Positions 1-8,272 of a stretch of DNA of 64,000 bases are shown in pieces. Source of the DNA: Rubricella aquisinus (GTDB taxonomy: Bacteria; Pseudomonadota; Alphaproteobacteria; Rhodobacterales; Rhodobacteraceae); NCBI RefSeq assembly GCF_014199445.1, contig NZ_JACIJS010000005.1, positions 62,001-126,000 of the forward strand, in the 5' to 3' direction. The position numbers and the translations under genes are program-made. The notes beneath the pieces are model-generated. The model had not been told where the DNA came from, did not search any database, and saw only the letters and a list, made by a program, of their open reading frames with translations. The stretch's first letter is position 1. Each line of letters starts with the position of its first letter.

Positions 1-641
1 GCGCGCACGAGGATGTTGTCAGCAGCCCCGCTCACTTTCGAGTTGATCAGGGAAATCGGTGCCCATTGGCTGTTGAAGAACACATTCGACGTGCTCGCGG
101 AGAGTGCCCCGTTCAACTCCGGCGCAAAGGAGAGGTTCACCCCATCAAAAGCAAACGATCCGCCACGCCCCCAAGCAATGCTGTACCATTGATTGAAGCC
201 CACCCCGTCATAGCACATGGAACGAAGCGTCGGTCGATCCACCGCAGCAAGGCCACCCGTGACGGCACGGAAATAAAAGCGGCGCGGGCCATAGATGTGA
301 CCATGATATTGCGACGTGATATCGAGCGTTTCGCCATCTGCCAGACGGCATTCGATATAGCTCAGTTCCGGAAGCGCGTTCACAAACGTCAGGAACTCAG
401 CCCATGTCCGAAACACTCCGCCATCCACCAAATCGGCGGCGGGTGCTGCGGGATCGAAGGTGATCGACACGGACATACGTGCAGTGACAACCGCTTCCAG
501 GTCCGAAGTGAGCGCCCCATAGCCCGCCTGCGCGGTGGCGATATCGGCCTGCAGGTCAGCGCGCTGCCCTTGAAAATACGCCAGCAGCTCTTCGGCAGCC
601 GCCGTTTGCCGCAAGAGCGCGTCGTGAGTTGTTTCCGCCAT
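1..641 (-). CDS. Phage tail fibre-like protein (partial, C-terminus outside window)
   Basis: An open frame starts at an ATG that overlaps the stop of the upstream collar-fibre gene (ATGA) and runs off the left edge, so only the first ~213 codons are visible. The start reads MAETTHDALLRQTAAAEELL and about 50 residues look helical or coiled coil. The rest is rich in aromatic, Gly, Ser and Asn residues, as in beta-rich fibre shafts. It is the last visible gene of the leftward baseplate and fibre run, after gpJ, gpI and the collar protein, the usual place for host-recognition fibres. No family was recognised, so the fibre call rests on position and composition. Confidence 0.6.
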   Translation of the reverse strand, partial: MAETTHDALLRQTAAAEELLAYFQGQRADLQADIATAQAGYGALTSDLEAVVTARMSVSITFDPAAPAADLVDGGVFRTWAEFLTFVNALPELSYIECRLADGETLDITSQYHGHIYGPRRFYFRAVTGGLAAVDRPTLRSMCYDGVGFNQWYSIAWGRGGSFAFDGVNLSFAPELNGALSASTSNVFFNSQWAPISLINSKVSGAADNILVR

Positions 642-1186
642 CAATACTCTCCCGTGATTGTGCGAATGCGGTCGGCAAGTCGCAGGTTTTCCAATGCGTT
701 GCGCATCGCGATTGCTGAGACGGTCGCGATCTCGCGCGTCATCAAAAGTGTGAGGTCCGGGCCCGCCGCGACGATCTGGATGGCACTCGAATTGACCGCC
801 TCAAACACCAGTTCCAAGGCGATGGCCGCGCGCGAGACGTCCGATTTCCACATCAGCGCCGTCACCGGATCCGAGGCCACGGCGAAGAGCGTACCATCGG
901 CGAGGAAGAAGCCGATTTCGCGGATGTAGTAACTGCCCGGCCCATCGATCACGAAGGAGATGTCGGTCTGCCCATTGCCAATGTCGCGCGCATCCTGAAT
1001 GGCGACCCGCTGTTCTTCGGCCACCAACCCGAGTTGCGTGGCGCGGCCCACCTGATTGGTGGCCACAGCATAGCCTGAACTGCCAACCGCCACATGGGTG
1101 ACATCGACGGAAAACCCTCCGGTTTCAGCGGCCAAGGCGGCGTTGAACCCAGCCTCGGTGACGACTGGGGTGAAGATGTCTGGCAT
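641..1186 (-). CDS. Phage tail-collar fibre protein (DUF3751, P2 gpH N-terminal type)
   Basis: This 181-residue protein resembles the N-terminal tail-collar domain of P2-type fibres. It opens with a T-x-A-G-x-x-A-type segment (FTPVVTEAGFNAALAAETGG), followed by the THVAVGSSGY region and IREIGFFLADGTLFAVAS, both typical of DUF3751. In P2-like phages this domain attaches the fibre to the baseplate. It is short for a full gpH because the distal fibre seems to be the next gene. It follows gpI by 13 bases and shares an ATGA with the next gene, so the genes are probably co-translated. Confidence 0.8.
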   Translation of the reverse strand: MPDIFTPVVTEAGFNAALAAETGGFSVDVTHVAVGSSGYAVATNQVGRATQLGLVAEEQRVAIQDARDIGNGQTDISFVIDGPGSYYIREIGFFLADGTLFAVASDPVTALMWKSDVSRAAIALELVFEAVNSSAIQIVAAGPDLTLLMTREIATVSAIAMRNALENLRLADRIRTITGEY

Positions 1187-1199
1187 AGCGCCCTCCGAA

Positions 1200-1847
1200 C
1201 TAGGTCAATCGCGTTGTGGTGATCGTCAGCGCCGATGCGCCAAGGCCGAGGCCCGTTGTGACCGGCAAGGTCGCATCCGCTTGCACGACCGACATGCGCG
1301 CCGTCCGCGATTGGATCGTGCTCGCATGCAGGCCCAAGCGCGTCGTGGATTTCAGCGCGGCCCCCACCGTCAGGTCAAAACCCCGCGACACAGGTGCGGA
1401 TCGCTCGATCACTGCGAGGATGGTGCGAACCATCAGGTCATCAATGAAGATCTCCTGCGCCCCCGACAGCGACCGGCCCACGTAGGCCGTCACGCGAAAC
1501 GTGCCGGGGGCCAGCGACGCCGGATCATCGAACCATTCAAGAAGCTCTGCCCGCACATCGAGCGCCGCGAGCGCACGCTTGATCGCGAAAGGCGTGCCCT
1601 TATGGCGGTGCAACTCGGCGGAGGCCGCGATCACGTTGCGCTTGATCTCCTCCGGCCAATTGGCATCCCACACATCAACCGAGTTCTCCCACGCCAGATG
1701 ATCCAGAAGTGCAACATCCGCCGTCTCCGGGTCTTTCGAGATCATCTCGACCGGCAGCGCAAAGAGCCGCTCTTCCAGAATATCCAGCGCCTTGGCCAAG
1801 GGGGGTGCGGTCACCGGGAGCAGTGATTTATGCGGATCAAATGTCAC
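1200..1847 (-). CDS. Phage tail protein I (P2 gpI-like baseplate protein)
   Basis: This 215-residue protein matches gpI of P2-like phages: a conserved N-terminal segment with LPVTAPPLAKALD, then a Leu/Ile-rich region with DLLAWENSVD-like wording (HLAWENSVDVWDANWP) and KRNVIAASAELHRHKGTPFAIKRAL, which is diagnostic of the family. gpI is part of the baseplate wedge with gpJ. The C-terminal ~50 residues are Thr/Ser-rich and repetitive and may be a phage-specific extension. Its start overlaps the end of gpJ by 11 bases, as expected in a tightly packed baseplate operon. Confidence 0.87.
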   Translation of the reverse strand: MTFDPHKSLLPVTAPPLAKALDILEERLFALPVEMISKDPETADVALLDHLAWENSVDVWDANWPEEIKRNVIAASAELHRHKGTPFAIKRALAALDVRAELLEWFDDPASLAPGTFRVTAYVGRSLSGAQEIFIDDLMVRTILAVIERSAPVSRGFDLTVGAALKSTTRLGLHASTIQSRTARMSVVQADATLPVTTGLGLGASALTITTTRLT

Positions 1848-2793
1848 GCCAGCCTCCGGTGATGGTCTGGATGGATAGGGTCATGTCCGTGCAATGGGCC
1901 GCTTCAAAAGGTCCGATGTCGAGATCGGCAGCGGGCGATATCAACTCGACATCGACAACACCCTGCACATTCAGCGCCGCCGCGATTGACGTGCGATAGA
2001 GCTTCCGCCCGATCCGGATGCGGCTGTTGATGAAGGCCGCAGCGGAGGCTTCTGCCGCCGCCAGCACTGCCGATGCGGCCTCGGGGGAGGTCACATGCAA
2101 AACCGCTTCGATGCTGTAGGCTACCGGGACCGCAGAGACGACAGACAGCTTGTCGGCCACCGGGCGGCGCGTGTCCGCCGCGCAATGCTGAAAGACCCGC
2201 GCGAGCAGGTATTCGCTGGCCGTCCCGTCGCCTTCGCGCGACAGGATCACCATCTTCGGCTCGGCAGGCGGGATCGGAGGGTCGATCCCGTGATTTGGAC
2301 CATAGACCGCCACATCGACCACAAGGTCATCCGCATCGAGCGCCCAATAGACATAGGAGCCTTCGGTCCCATGGGGCGACCACGCTTCGATCACCAGCTG
2401 GATCCGCGCGCGAAACGCGTCATCCGCCTCATAGACCGGCGCGTCGGGATCGCTGTGATCAAGCACCTTGCGCACCACCCCGCGCCCCGCCCCGATGTGA
2501 TCAAGCGCCGCGCCCCGCGCCATCGACAGGAAAACAGACCGGACCGCTTCGTTGATCCGGTTCTCCATGTATAGCTCGCGGGCGGCAGCCGCTTCAGAGA
2601 GATACCGCGTCGGGCTTGATGCGATGTTTCGGGCGAGCGCCATGATGGAGGCGGCCTTTTCCGGATTGAACACGTCCGACAGGTGGGCCTCAAGTTCCGC
2701 GAGCCGGGCTTCGAGCACCGCATCGAAATCCAACGGGCGGAGGACCGGCAAGTCGGGAAGCGCTGCCAAATCAAGAGCTGCAAATCGGGTCAT
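1837..2793 (-). CDS. Baseplate assembly protein J (P2 gpJ-like)
   Basis: This 318-residue protein has the gpJ features: an N-terminal helical part, then RYLSEAAAARELYMENRINEA-type text, a beta core with GTEGSYVYWALDADDLVVDV and MVILSREGDG, and a C-terminal part with VDVELISPAADL. gpJ forms the wedge ring of contractile-tail baseplates and corresponds to T4 gp6. The start was placed at the ATG that overlaps the upstream gpW/gp25 stop by four bases rather than at a start five codons earlier. The gene order gpW, gpJ, gpI is that of P2. Confidence 0.88.
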   Translation of the reverse strand: MTRFAALDLAALPDLPVLRPLDFDAVLEARLAELEAHLSDVFNPEKAASIMALARNIASSPTRYLSEAAAARELYMENRINEAVRSVFLSMARGAALDHIGAGRGVVRKVLDHSDPDAPVYEADDAFRARIQLVIEAWSPHGTEGSYVYWALDADDLVVDVAVYGPNHGIDPPIPPAEPKMVILSREGDGTASEYLLARVFQHCAADTRRPVADKLSVVSAVPVAYSIEAVLHVTSPEAASAVLAAAEASAAAFINSRIRIGRKLYRTSIAAALNVQGVVDVELISPAADLDIGPFEAAHCTDMTLSIQTITGGWRDI

Positions 2794-3179
2794 GCGGCGA
2801 GGCTCCAATTGTCGACCCGGTCACGCGTGACGCGGATGGTTTGGACGCTGTCCGAAACATGGGTCGTGTCGGTCAGATGGGCATCGGGGCGATAGCTGCC
2901 CTGAAGGGTCATAGTGATCGCGCCCGATGCCGAGCCCGAGATCCCGACATTGGTCACATCAAAGCGCGGCTCCCAGCGATCAATCGCCTCAGCCACTGCA
3001 ACATAGAGCGCGAGCAGGTTCTCATCATTCATCGGCGCATCGACCAAGGCTGGCACATCGGACCCGAACTCCCGCCGAAAGACGCGGGTGTTGATCCGTG
3101 TGCCCAAAATGGTCTGGAGGCTTTGCGCGACATGCGGCCAGCCCTCGATGGCCGCACCGGTTTCGGGATCGAGGTCCAT
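2790..3179 (-). CDS. Baseplate protein gpW / gp25-family lysozyme-like protein
   Basis: This 129-residue protein belongs to the GPW/gp25 family. Visible features are the QSLQTILGTRINTRVFRREFGSDVP segment, an Arg-Glu-rich motif typical of gp25-like wedge proteins, and AEAIDRWEPRFDVTNVGI, which forms the conserved beta strand. Members are structural baseplate wedge parts despite the historical lysozyme label. The C-terminus is extended and has a tryptophan shortly before the end. The ATGA overlap with gpJ suggests coupled translation. Confidence 0.87.
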   Translation of the reverse strand: MDLDPETGAAIEGWPHVAQSLQTILGTRINTRVFRREFGSDVPALVDAPMNDENLLALYVAVAEAIDRWEPRFDVTNVGISGSASGAITMTLQGSYRPDAHLTDTTHVSDSVQTIRVTRDRVDNWSLAA

Positions 3180-3185
3180 CGCGGA

Positions 3186-3395
3186 TCAGTCTTCTGCGGT
3201 GGTGTCGGAGGCAGGCACCTTCGCCGCCCGTTGGCCACCGGAAGGTTTCAACTTTAGGCCCGTCCCGTAGGGTGGCAGGTAGTATTTCGCCTGGGCCGGG
3301 GTCATCGCAAGGCACGCCCCCACGGGCCGCGACACCCCGCCGATTTCACGCGCGATGATGACTTCATAGTCCTGAGTTTCGGTCGATTTGCTCAT
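3186..3395 (-). CDS. Small phage protein of unknown function
   Basis: A 69-residue protein lies between the PAAR protein and gp25. The start was placed at MSKSTETQ, which has GGAG six bases upstream. The sequence shows EVIIAREIGGVSRPVGACLAMTP and then a Pro/Tyr/Lys-rich stretch, with an acidic end. No family was recognised. Baseplate operons of related phages often carry a similar small gene here, so a small structural or assembly role is possible, but this is inference from position. Confidence 0.6.
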   Translation of the reverse strand: MSKSTETQDYEVIIAREIGGVSRPVGACLAMTPAQAKYYLPPYGTGLKLKPSGGQRAAKVPASDTTAED

Positions 3396-3417
3396 CTCAT
3401 TCTCCATTCGATTTTGA

Positions 3418-3708
3418 TTATCCCCCGGCGAACACATCGCCGGACCCGCCTGCCACGCTGGATCCACAACTCACCGGGTCACCGACACGCCCAAGCGCGC
3501 GCCCGTTGACAAAGACGGTGGCCGAACCGCTGGCGAGCGCGCCCCCGTGGCAAATGGGTGTCGGATCGCAATGCACCGCCCAAGCATCGCCCAACCGGTG
3601 GGCAGGCATGGCGTTGACGAACACATCGCCGCTCCCCCCGGTGCTCGCCCGTGGCGGCCATGGCCCGTGGCCGGTGCAGGCATCGCCTGCGCGCGTGACG
3701 GCGGGCAT
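3418..3708 (-). CDS. PAAR-domain tail-spike tip protein
   Basis: This 96-residue protein is a nearly pure PAAR domain: repeated short beta units (GDVFVNAMPAHRLGD, ATVFVNGRALGRVGDPVSCG, GSGDVFAGG), with PAAR-type Pro-Ala-His and His/Cys residues that could bind the tip metal ion. PAAR proteins cap the gpV spike of contractile phages and type VI secretion systems and sharpen it. The gene directly follows gpV, fitting a spike and tip pair. Its composition is Gly- and Asp-rich like the family. Confidence 0.88.
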   Translation of the reverse strand: MPAVTRAGDACTGHGPWPPRASTGGSGDVFVNAMPAHRLGDAWAVHCDPTPICHGGALASGSATVFVNGRALGRVGDPVSCGSSVAGGSGDVFAGG

Positions 3709-4184
3709 CAGTTCAGGTCGATCCGGTCCGCCACGAGGTGCGCGTGATCCCCCCGCAGCGTGAGGGAGGTCGTGCCCACCCGAAACTCCATCTCATTCCC
3801 TCCATCCTTCACCGTCACCGAGGCAGGTCCAACAGAGGCGATCACATAGGCATCCGGCGCTTGCGACGGGCGGGCGTTCGCTGCCGAATTGAGGCTGCCG
3901 ATGATCACCGCGTCATGCAGATCCCCGGTCTCTGAGACGATCACGACCTGCTGTCCGACCGACAAAGGGATATGGGTCCGGTTGGCCCCTGCCGATTGCT
4001 CAACCCATGGGATCGGTCCGGTCAGGAACGCCGCCGCCCCCCCGGAGAGTTTCACCCGCGCCAAACCCCGGCTGGCATCGACCTCCCTAACGACCCCGAT
4101 CCGAATGCTTGCAGCAGCGCGCCGTTCCAACTCGGCGATCCGGTATTGCAGCGCGTCGATGATTTGCTCCAGCGACATGCTCAT
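3708..4184 (-). CDS. Baseplate assembly protein V (P2 gpV-like spike)
   Basis: This 158-residue protein has the gpV layout: a short N-terminal helix (LEQIIDALQYRIAELERR), an OB-fold-like beta domain (IGVVREVDASRGLARVKL, then GPIPWVEQSAGAN and LSVGQQVVIVSETGDLHDAVIIGSL), and a C-terminal beta segment that would form the trimeric spike. The PWV and GDL...A-V-I-G-S motifs are typical. It pierces the outer membrane, capped by the PAAR protein encoded next. It overlaps the upstream gene by four bases. Confidence 0.87.
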   Translation of the reverse strand: MSMSLEQIIDALQYRIAELERRAAASIRIGVVREVDASRGLARVKLSGGAAAFLTGPIPWVEQSAGANRTHIPLSVGQQVVIVSETGDLHDAVIIGSLNSAANARPSQAPDAYVIASVGPASVTVKDGGNEMEFRVGTTSLTLRGDHAHLVADRIDLN

Positions 4185-4951
4185 GCCCCGTCAAGCGTGA
4201 CGCCTGTCACCGACAGATCGAGCGGCAGGCCGTCAAAGGAATAGAGTTTCAGCGCCCGTGCGTCAGAGGAGGCCATGCCCATGAGACGCTCGAACGCGGG
4301 ATAAAGGCTCGCGCCGGGTTGCCCCAGAAGCGCGCTGAAACGCTCCGCCTTCGCCGCGTCCTGATCCGACAGCAACGCCAGAAAGCGCCGCCACGGACCG
4401 GTCTCACTCAAGGCCTGATCCTGAATGGGATCGGCGAACACATCCACGGTCAGCTTCGTTTGACCAGCGGCAAGGCGCACATTCTCCGCAGCACTGCTGG
4501 AGCGCACATGATCTTTTGACACATAGCCCTTGATGAACCCGGCAAAGACCTGAGACCACGCATTATCCGGGTCCGTGAGCGTGCGCCCGATCTGCACCTC
4601 CAGCACATCCAAGATCGCTTCAAAATTGGCATCGGTGGCCGGGAAGCCTTCGATGATCTCAGCAGCCCCAGTGTTTTTGTTCGTCTGCGCCATGGTGAGC
4701 GCCACACCGCAATTGAACACGATCTCCACCCGCCCATTGGTGCGCAGCCCGGTCTGGCTCAAATCCTGTGCCCGCGCCGCATCGGTATAGACCGCGATGA
4801 ACGGCTTTTGCTGATCGCTGCGCAGCTGGCCGTTCGTGGTCTGATCGATGGCGGAGATTTGGCTGTCGAGCACATTCTCCCCAACCAGCGTGCCACCAGC
4901 CTTCAGCGCCTGAACAGCCGCGATCCGCAATGCCATCATTGTCAGCGACAT
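4181..4951 (-). CDS. Phage structural protein of unknown function (neck/tail region)
   Basis: This 256-residue protein starts MSLTMMALRIAAVQAL and lies between the neck genes and gpV. It has a mid region TNGRVEIVFNCGVALTMAQT, and a helical C-terminal half. Similar-length proteins at this place in mosaic alphaproteobacterial myophages are annotated only as hypothetical phage proteins. Its overlaps with both neighbours show that it belongs to the structural operon. A tail-terminator or neck role is possible, but no diagnostic motif was seen. Confidence 0.6.
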   Translation of the reverse strand: MSLTMMALRIAAVQALKAGGTLVGENVLDSQISAIDQTTNGQLRSDQQKPFIAVYTDAARAQDLSQTGLRTNGRVEIVFNCGVALTMAQTNKNTGAAEIIEGFPATDANFEAILDVLEVQIGRTLTDPDNAWSQVFAGFIKGYVSKDHVRSSSAAENVRLAAGQTKLTVDVFADPIQDQALSETGPWRRFLALLSDQDAAKAERFSALLGQPGASLYPAFERLMGMASSDARALKLYSFDGLPLDLSVTGVTLDGA

Positions 4952-5322
4952 CAGTTTGCATCTCCCAGATCGCAGATCAGGCGCAGGTGAGAGCGATCAT
5001 CGACCTGCATGATTTCAAAAACCGGCGCGCCCTCGCGATCCAACGCAACAACCTTGTCGCCCTTTCGAAGCGCGAGGTCGGGATAGGCGGTGCGGTCCAA
5101 GCGCAGAAACCCGCCCGAGGACGCGAGGCCGGAGCGGGCGGCATTGGACCGCCCAAAGCTGACCTGCTCAATGTCCCGCACGCCGGTCCGGATCAGTGCC
5201 ACCAGTTCCAATGGCGCGCGCTCCGGGTCTGGTGCGGCCCCTCGCATCGGCAAATGGCGGACCTGCTCAGCCCAAATCTCATCCACCTCGCCGACCAGCT
5301 CGTCTCGCAACGCACGGTCCAT
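4951..5322 (-). CDS. Phage head-tail joining / neck protein (gpFII position)
   Basis: A 123-residue protein with a helical first half (RALRDELVGEVDEIWAEQVRHL) and a beta-rich second half (KGDKVVALDREGAPVFEIMQVDDRSHLRLICDL), the general shape of small beta-barrel head-tail joining proteins such as lambda gpFII. It occupies the place that gpFII has in lambda, two genes after the major capsid protein. No sequence motif proves the family, so the role is inferred from order and fold impression. It is coupled to both neighbours by short overlaps. Confidence 0.55.
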   Translation of the reverse strand: MDRALRDELVGEVDEIWAEQVRHLPMRGAAPDPERAPLELVALIRTGVRDIEQVSFGRSNAARSGLASSGGFLRLDRTAYPDLALRKGDKVVALDREGAPVFEIMQVDDRSHLRLICDLGDAN

Positions 5323-5654
5323 CAGGTGGCGGACGCGGCGGGCGGTGCGAGATCAAGTGCCGCTGTCGGCTCCTTATCCGCTGCATCGGTGCCGGGCGTT
5401 GTCGTCTGACCAGACGGCTCCTCCTGTGCGGGCGGCGTTATCTGCGGCTCTACCACCTTGTCCGCCACCTCGGCTTTCTTTGGCGCATCACAGGCGACCG
5501 CAAAGCCTTCATGGATCACATGATCCGCATATGTCTCGGGCAACAGGACGGGCTGTCCGGCTTGCATTTTTTCGTTGGATGTTTTGCCGATCACCTCCGC
5601 CGGGACGGTCGTGTTCGTGCGAAAGGCGACCCATTTCTTTTTCTTCTGTGCCAT
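5322..5654 (-). CDS. Small phage head protein (gpFI position)
   Basis: A 110-residue protein directly downstream of the major capsid gene. The start was set at MAQKKKKW, four codons into the longest frame. The first half has a beta-like segment (WVAFRTNTTVPAEVIGKT, then GQPVLLPETYADHVIHEGFA); the second half is Pro/Ala/Glu/Thr-rich low complexity. In lambda this place is held by gpFI, a packaging accessory protein with a flexible part. The similarity is positional only. Confidence 0.5.
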   Translation of the reverse strand: MAQKKKKWVAFRTNTTVPAEVIGKTSNEKMQAGQPVLLPETYADHVIHEGFAVACDAPKKAEVADKVVEPQITPPAQEEPSGQTTTPGTDAADKEPTAALDLAPPAASAT

Positions 5655-5759
5655 ATGCGGCTCCATGCTTGATTGAGCTCCAAGACGCCGATCCGGGCGC
5701 TTGGCGATGCCATTACCGGCCCGGCAGGCTGTGCCGGGCCGTCACGTCATTGCGCCGCC

Positions 5760-6764
5760 TTACGGGTTGGCGATGGTCAGACGCCGCAACGCCGCCGGGC
5801 GGGTCGCGAGGTTGATCCAGTTCGATTGCGAGTCGAGGTGCCGCCCCTTGCCATTGGCCATGGGATATTGCCTTGCATAGCGCGGCAGACCGATAGTGTT
5901 GACGGTCTCCTCATAATCGGCAGGGCCAAACCGCGTCAGATACATGCCCGGCACACCCACCGGGAAAAGCCGCGCCTCATCATCCGCGATATAAGCCGAG
6001 GCCCCGTTCGCAGCCTTTGCCCGGCGACCCGTCCGGTAGCGTTCAAACACCATGTCGCCAAATTCAAAGATACGCGGCACACCGCGCCGCAGCACCTCGG
6101 CAGCATTGGTATTGAGGAAGGTTTCCCGGACGACCTTTTGCATCCACATCTTTGAATGGAAGCTGCGCCCCGTCAGGACATGCAGATGGTCATAATCCAT
6201 GTCGAGATCGTCTTCGACGGAATGGGTCACGCCATCGAGCACCTCCCCCAGATTTGCCACATCCCCCGCGCCGATCCCGAGGTTCACCGGGGCGGGCACG
6301 GCGATGTCGAACCGGTCATAGAGGTTGTGCAGCACCCGCCCGGATTTCGAGATCACAAGCCCCTTGATCGCGCCGATCCGGGCATGCTCCAGCGTGTTGT
6401 CGATGGCGCGGGCATGTTGGGCAAGCTTTGCATCCACCCGCGCTTGCAAAGGTTCCAATTCATCTTCGCTGCCAAAGGCGCGCACGCCCTGCACTTCATC
6501 GGCGTTGACGCTGTCATTGATCTCAAAGTGATCGAGGTTGAACGGGATTTTGGTCCGCTTGCCATCGCCGACGGTGACACCCGGCGCGCCGCGCTCGGTC
6601 GGCTCAATGAGGTCCAGAACGCCGTTCTCTTCCTCGATATCGACCGTGGTGACGTTGACGCCATCCTCCTCGAAAATGCCAAGCTCGCCCAGCTGGCCGG
6701 GGACGAAAGGCTGATCGTTCAGCGCAGCGGTCAGCGCGATGACGGAAAATTCAGTTTCCCACAT
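5760..6764 (-). CDS. Phage major capsid protein E (lambda gpE family)
   Basis: This 334-residue protein is a lambda gpE-type HK97-fold capsid protein: N-terminal ALTAALNDQPFVPGQLGELG, the mid segment GVRAFGSEDELEPLQARV, and the C-terminal half with TGRSFHSKMW and YIADDEARLFPVGVPGMYLTRFGPADYEETVNTIG. It forms the procapsid shell. The start is MWETEFSV, preceded on its strand by an AAGGAGA ribosome site; a longer frame upstream is read in the decoration gene and is not used. The gene directly follows the gpD-like gene, as in lambda-type head modules. Confidence 0.92.
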   Translation of the reverse strand: MWETEFSVIALTAALNDQPFVPGQLGELGIFEEDGVNVTTVDIEEENGVLDLIEPTERGAPGVTVGDGKRTKIPFNLDHFEINDSVNADEVQGVRAFGSEDELEPLQARVDAKLAQHARAIDNTLEHARIGAIKGLVISKSGRVLHNLYDRFDIAVPAPVNLGIGAGDVANLGEVLDGVTHSVEDDLDMDYDHLHVLTGRSFHSKMWMQKVVRETFLNTNAAEVLRRGVPRIFEFGDMVFERYRTGRRAKAANGASAYIADDEARLFPVGVPGMYLTRFGPADYEETVNTIGLPRYARQYPMANGKGRHLDSQSNWINLATRPAALRRLTIANP

Positions 6765-6777
6765 GGGTTCGGTCTCC

Positions 6778-7158
6778 TTAGCGGACGCGGATGCCGACAG
6801 CGTCAAGCTGTGCGAGCTTCGCGTTGGTTTTGGCCTGATCATCAACCGAGGCATCGAAAGACAGCATCGGCAGCTTGGCTTCCGCATCGCGGTCAACCAC
6901 GGTGACTTCGACCGCCTGATCGGTCGCGTCCACGAAATAGCCAAGGATCGCGGTGGCGGTTTCGGCCCCTTCCTTGTCGATCACCTCGGCATGGGGTGCG
7001 GGCACAAATTCACCCGTCGCGGTGATCCGCCCGAGAACCGTTCCGGCGGCAAGCTTGCCCGCGCCACTCGCGATGGTGACCGTGCTGCGCGAGCGCCGAC
7101 CGGAGGCTTCGGACAGAAGAAACGAGAGGTTGCGGGTCGGCATGGTGGTGCGGTCCAT
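6778..7158 (-). CDS. Phage head decoration protein (lambda gpD family)
   Basis: This 126-residue protein matches head decoration protein D, which stabilises the expanded capsid as surface trimers. Typical features are the TLASGAGKLAAGTVLGRIT-like segment (VTIASGAGKLAAGTVLGRIT) near residue 27 and GAETATAILGYFVDATDQAVEVTVVDRDAEAK, which closely follows the family pattern. An internal start at MPTRNLSF is also possible. It lies between the protease/scaffold gene and the capsid gene, the lambda order C-Nu3-D-E. Confidence 0.9.
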   Translation of the reverse strand: MDRTTMPTRNLSFLLSEASGRRSRSTVTIASGAGKLAAGTVLGRITATGEFVPAPHAEVIDKEGAETATAILGYFVDATDQAVEVTVVDRDAEAKLPMLSFDASVDDQAKTNAKLAQLDAVGIRVR

Positions 7159-7161
7159 GTC

Positions 7162-7548
7162 TTAGCCCTCCTGCGATGTGCGGCGCGCGGCGTAGATGCC
7201 TGCCGTGTTGATGGATGCTTTGGGCTTCGCGGTGCCGCCCGTCGCGGGGTTCGCGAGATCCGCCGCTGCCGACCGGCTGGCCTGATACCCAGCGGGATCA
7301 GCGACATCGGTCTGGCCTGCGCCGGGCGCGTCTGCCGCTGCGGCCTTCAGCGCAGCGATGGCCTCTTCAGCAGGCATCTCGGTGTCAAAGGCGAAATGAT
7401 TTGCAAGGGTCTCAAACCCTTTCGCAGCCTCATCGCCTGTGATCGCCTTGATCCGCGCTTTCACGTCCGCAGCCGTGATCGCGGCCTCGGGTTGTTCGGG
7501 GGCGGCGGGGGATGTCGTGGCCCCCGTCGCTTTTGGGTTTTGAGCCAT
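7162..7548 (-). CDS. Nested capsid scaffold protein (lambda Nu3-like internal start)
   Basis: Inside the protease gene and in the same frame, an ATG (MAQNPKATG) is preceded by AAGGAG at good spacing, the best ribosome site in the region and stronger than needed by chance. Translation from here gives a 128-residue, Ala/Glu/Lys-rich helical protein lacking the protease domain. Lambda makes its scaffold Nu3 from an internal start of gene C in the same way. The coding signal is seen; production of the short form is inferred. Confidence 0.65.
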   Translation of the reverse strand: MAQNPKATGATTSPAAPEQPEAAITAADVKARIKAITGDEAAKGFETLANHFAFDTEMPAEEAIAALKAAAADAPGAGQTDVADPAGYQASRSAAADLANPATGGTAKPKASINTAGIYAARRTSQEG

Positions 7549-8250
7549 TTTGGGTGTCTCCTTCTGGATGGCTTGAGGGGGTGTCGGGGGTTTGGTCAGT
7601 GCCGCGACCGGCACCGGGGAGCGCCAGCCGCTGTTCTTGGCAAGTGCCACCAGTTCACCCGGTGCGCGCTCATATTGCTGGTAGGGGAAGGCGGAGACGG
7701 CGACAGCCTCGCCATCCAGCTCTTCATCGGCGAAGCCCGCCGCCACCGCCTCATCGGGCGTGAACCACGTCTCGGCGCGCATGATTGCGCGGCAGTCTTC
7801 ATCGGTCTTGCCGGACTTGCGCGCATAGACGCGGGCATAGGTGTTGCCGAGGCTGTTGAGGCCCTTGATCGTCTTTTCGTGATCCTCGACCGTGCCCCAG
7901 GTGAAGCCCGATGGGTCATGGATCATCAAAAGCGAGCCAAGCGACATGCTGACCGTGTCGCCCGCCATCGCAATCAGGGACGCTGCCGATGCCGCGATCC
8001 CGTCCACGACCACATCCGTGCGCCCGTCCCGATCCGCCAGCGCCGAGCGGATTGCCGTGCCCTCGGTTGCGATCCCGCCACCGCTGTTGATATGAACGGT
8101 CACATCGGCATCCGGTCCGATCTCGCCCAAGGCCGCAACAACCTCGGCATGGGTGAACCCGTCAAAGATGACCCAGCCGTCAATCTCCAGCGTGGACTCG
8201 CCAACATACCCGGTCAGCGTGAGCCGACCGTCCTCGACAATCACTGCCAT
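7162..8250 (-). CDS. Phage head maturation protease, ClpP/S49-type (lambda gpC-like), with C-terminal scaffold
   Basis: This 362-residue protein has an N-terminal ClpP-fold protease domain: VTVHINSGGGIATEGTAIRSAL holds the oxyanion strand, VDGIAASAASLIAMAGD holds the nucleophile Ser (ASAAS), and MIHDPSGFTWG holds the catalytic His. The start at MAVIVEDG has a clear AGGAGA site; the longer frame would run into gpW. The C-terminal ~130 residues are Ala-rich and helical and form a separate scaffold domain that can also be made alone (see the nested gene). The protease matures the procapsid. Confidence 0.9.
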   Translation of the reverse strand: MAVIVEDGRLTLTGYVGESTLEIDGWVIFDGFTHAEVVAALGEIGPDADVTVHINSGGGIATEGTAIRSALADRDGRTDVVVDGIAASAASLIAMAGDTVSMSLGSLLMIHDPSGFTWGTVEDHEKTIKGLNSLGNTYARVYARKSGKTDEDCRAIMRAETWFTPDEAVAAGFADEELDGEAVAVSAFPYQQYERAPGELVALAKNSGWRSPVPVAALTKPPTPPQAIQKETPKMAQNPKATGATTSPAAPEQPEAAITAADVKARIKAITGDEAAKGFETLANHFAFDTEMPAEEAIAALKAAAADAPGAGQTDVADPAGYQASRSAAADLANPATGGTAKPKASINTAGIYAARRTSQEG

Positions 8251-8272
8251 CGGTGTCTCCTGATTTTTGGAA

